Below are positions 63,247-64,000 of a DNA stretch of 64,000 nt, in pieces. The notes under the pieces are model-generated. The model worked only from the letters and a program-made list of their open reading frames with translations. It did not search any database and was not told the origin of the DNA. Position 1 is the first letter of the stretch. The number at the start of each line of letters is the position of its first letter. The position numbers were made by a program, and so were the translations under genes. Source of the DNA: Flavobacteriales bacterium (GTDB taxonomy: Bacteria; Bacteroidota; Bacteroidia; Flavobacteriales_F; PHOS-HE28). Where the stretch lies: positions 1 through 64,000 of the forward strand of contig JACJZJ010000002.1 in NCBI GenBank assembly GCA_020635675.1, written 5' to 3'.

Positions 63247-64000
63247 TCAACGGGGTTTATATCGTTGGAGCACGGCACGAGGATCGCGCAGCGCGAACAG
63301 CTCACCAAAGGTCATTTCCGGGTGGTCGTCCAGGTAGCTCTTCACCATCCTGTAGCCCACCCACTCCCCGATATGGCCGGGACTTTCGCGTGGAAATCCG
63401 TTCGTGAAGGGCGCGTCGTTCATGATGCGGTCGATGACCTCCGGAGATGAGCTGAACAACATCTCCTTTGCCACCAGTTCCTTCCAGATCATGTACTCGT
63501 TGTCGGCGCACCACTTCAGCTGGTCCCTGGTGAAGGCGAACTTCAGGGTGTGGTCCGTGTCCGGAAGGAGCGCATCGAGCAGGGCCATCACCTTGCCGGT
63601 CTCCACCAGATGCGTCAACAGGTCCTTGCCTCGCACGTCGGGCTGGTAGTGCACCATCAGCCATCCCTTCATCGCGCCCGGCAGCAGCATTTCGGGAACC
63701 ATCCTGTCCCGGATATACTTGGGGAACACATCCGGGGCGAGGTAGGTTACCACAGGTTGCTGGGGGCCGATGAACCATTCCGCTCCGACCCCAAGAACGC
63801 TATCCGTTGGAAATATGCCGTAGTTGAATCCGCTGTTGAAGATGACCACACGCGGTATGAGACTGTCCGGGAACACGGCGTGCAGGCGGCCGAACGCCAG
63901 TCCGAACCCGGTGCGCGCACCGGTCATGTCGCCCAGCATGCTGTCGATCGCGCTCTGTGCCGAACGCCAGTCCGGATCGTGCGTGAAACTGTACATCAGG
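63247..64000 (-). CDS. gldB: GldB, gliding motility lipoprotein, 5' end outside the window
   Basis: About 250 C-terminal residues are present, with the frame open to the window edge, so the signal peptide and lipobox are not visible. The sequence fits the GldB family (VVIFNSGFNYGIFPTDSVLG, YLAPDVFPKYIRDRM, NEYMIWKELVAKEMLFSS, PGHIGEWVGYRMVKSYL). GldB is required for gliding in Flavobacterium and is essential or nearly so with the T9SS genes in several species; it shows a remote zincin-like peptidase resemblance. Paired with gldC downstream. Confidence 0.9.
   Translation of the reverse strand, partial: LMYSFTHDPDWRSAQSAIDSMLGDMTGARTGFGLAFGRLHAVFPDSLIPRVVIFNSGFNYGIFPTDSVLGVGAEWFIGPQQPVVTYLAPDVFPKYIRDRMVPEMLLPGAMKGWLMVHYQPDVRGKDLLTHLVETGKVMALLDALLPDTDHTLKFAFTRDQLKWCADNEYMIWKELVAKEMLFSSSPEVIDRIMNDAPFTNGFPRESPGHIGEWVGYRMVKSYLDDHPEMTFGELFALRDPRAVLQRYKPR

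Overview
The window is high-GC DNA from a Bacteroidota genome, most likely a Flavobacteriales-type lineage. The evidence is the gliding-motility genes gldB and gldC, many secreted proteins with C-terminal sorting domains of the type IX secretion system (T9SS), several TonB-dependent receptors with an N-terminal carboxypeptidase-regulatory-like domain, HmuY-like proteins, candidate promoters of the Bacteroidota TTG/TAnnTTTG type, and the order gldB-gldC-engB-hydrolase-mraZ/dcw. No tRNA, rRNA, insertion sequence, prophage or CRISPR array was seen.

Layout. 1-3.1 kb: end of a TPR protein, secG, groES and groEL; groEL carries an apparent one-base frameshift. 3.2-5.4 kb: an OmpR-type response regulator and its histidine kinase. 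5.5-17.4 kb: a secretome island with a lipoprotein, a large TonB-dependent receptor, four diverged paralogues of one secreted family, and a beta-helix-like protein ending in a dockerin-like motif. 17.5-22.0 kb (minus strand): an ATGA-coupled three-gene unit of ECF sigma factor, membrane anti-sigma-like TPR protein and TPR-CHAT protease-like protein. 22.2-34.9 kb: a divergent 1504-residue repeat protein, a PrsW-like intramembrane protease, an IgGFc-binding-type surface protein, a DUF4139/MuiA-type protein and an LVIVD beta-propeller protein. 34.9-39.4 kb (minus): a heme-uptake-like cluster with two HmuY-type proteins flanking a TonB-dependent receptor. 39.6-44.8 kb: an RRM RNA-binding protein, an outer-membrane beta-barrel protein and an RprXY-like two-component pair. 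44.8-61.1 kb (minus): an almost gapless division and cell-wall (dcw) cluster from mraZ to ftsZ plus yqeY, with an extra stand-alone MurD C-terminal domain. 61.4-64 kb: alpha/beta hydrolase, engB, gldC and partial gldB.

How the parts may work together. The dcw cluster makes UDP-MurNAc-pentapeptide precursors, lipid I/II and the septal machinery. It appears autoregulated by MraZ: three TGGGN boxes spaced exactly 10 bp overlap a TTG-N17-TAnnTTcG promoter. The secretome island looks like a surface uptake or adhesion apparatus built from one receptor and a duplicated family of exported partners. Cysteine- and aspartate-rich modules are shared by three secreted proteins in 1, 5 and 11 copies, and a 219-bp tandem array inside the largest gene shows recent expansion.

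The best candidate for an undescribed system is the sigma / anti-sigma-like TPR / TPR-CHAT operon at 17.5-22.0 kb. It is divergent from the giant repeat protein, separated by a long interrupted inverted repeat, and a PrsW-like protease gene lies just beyond. A protease-gated sigma-factor switch controlling surface proteins is a testable inference, not something the sequence proves.
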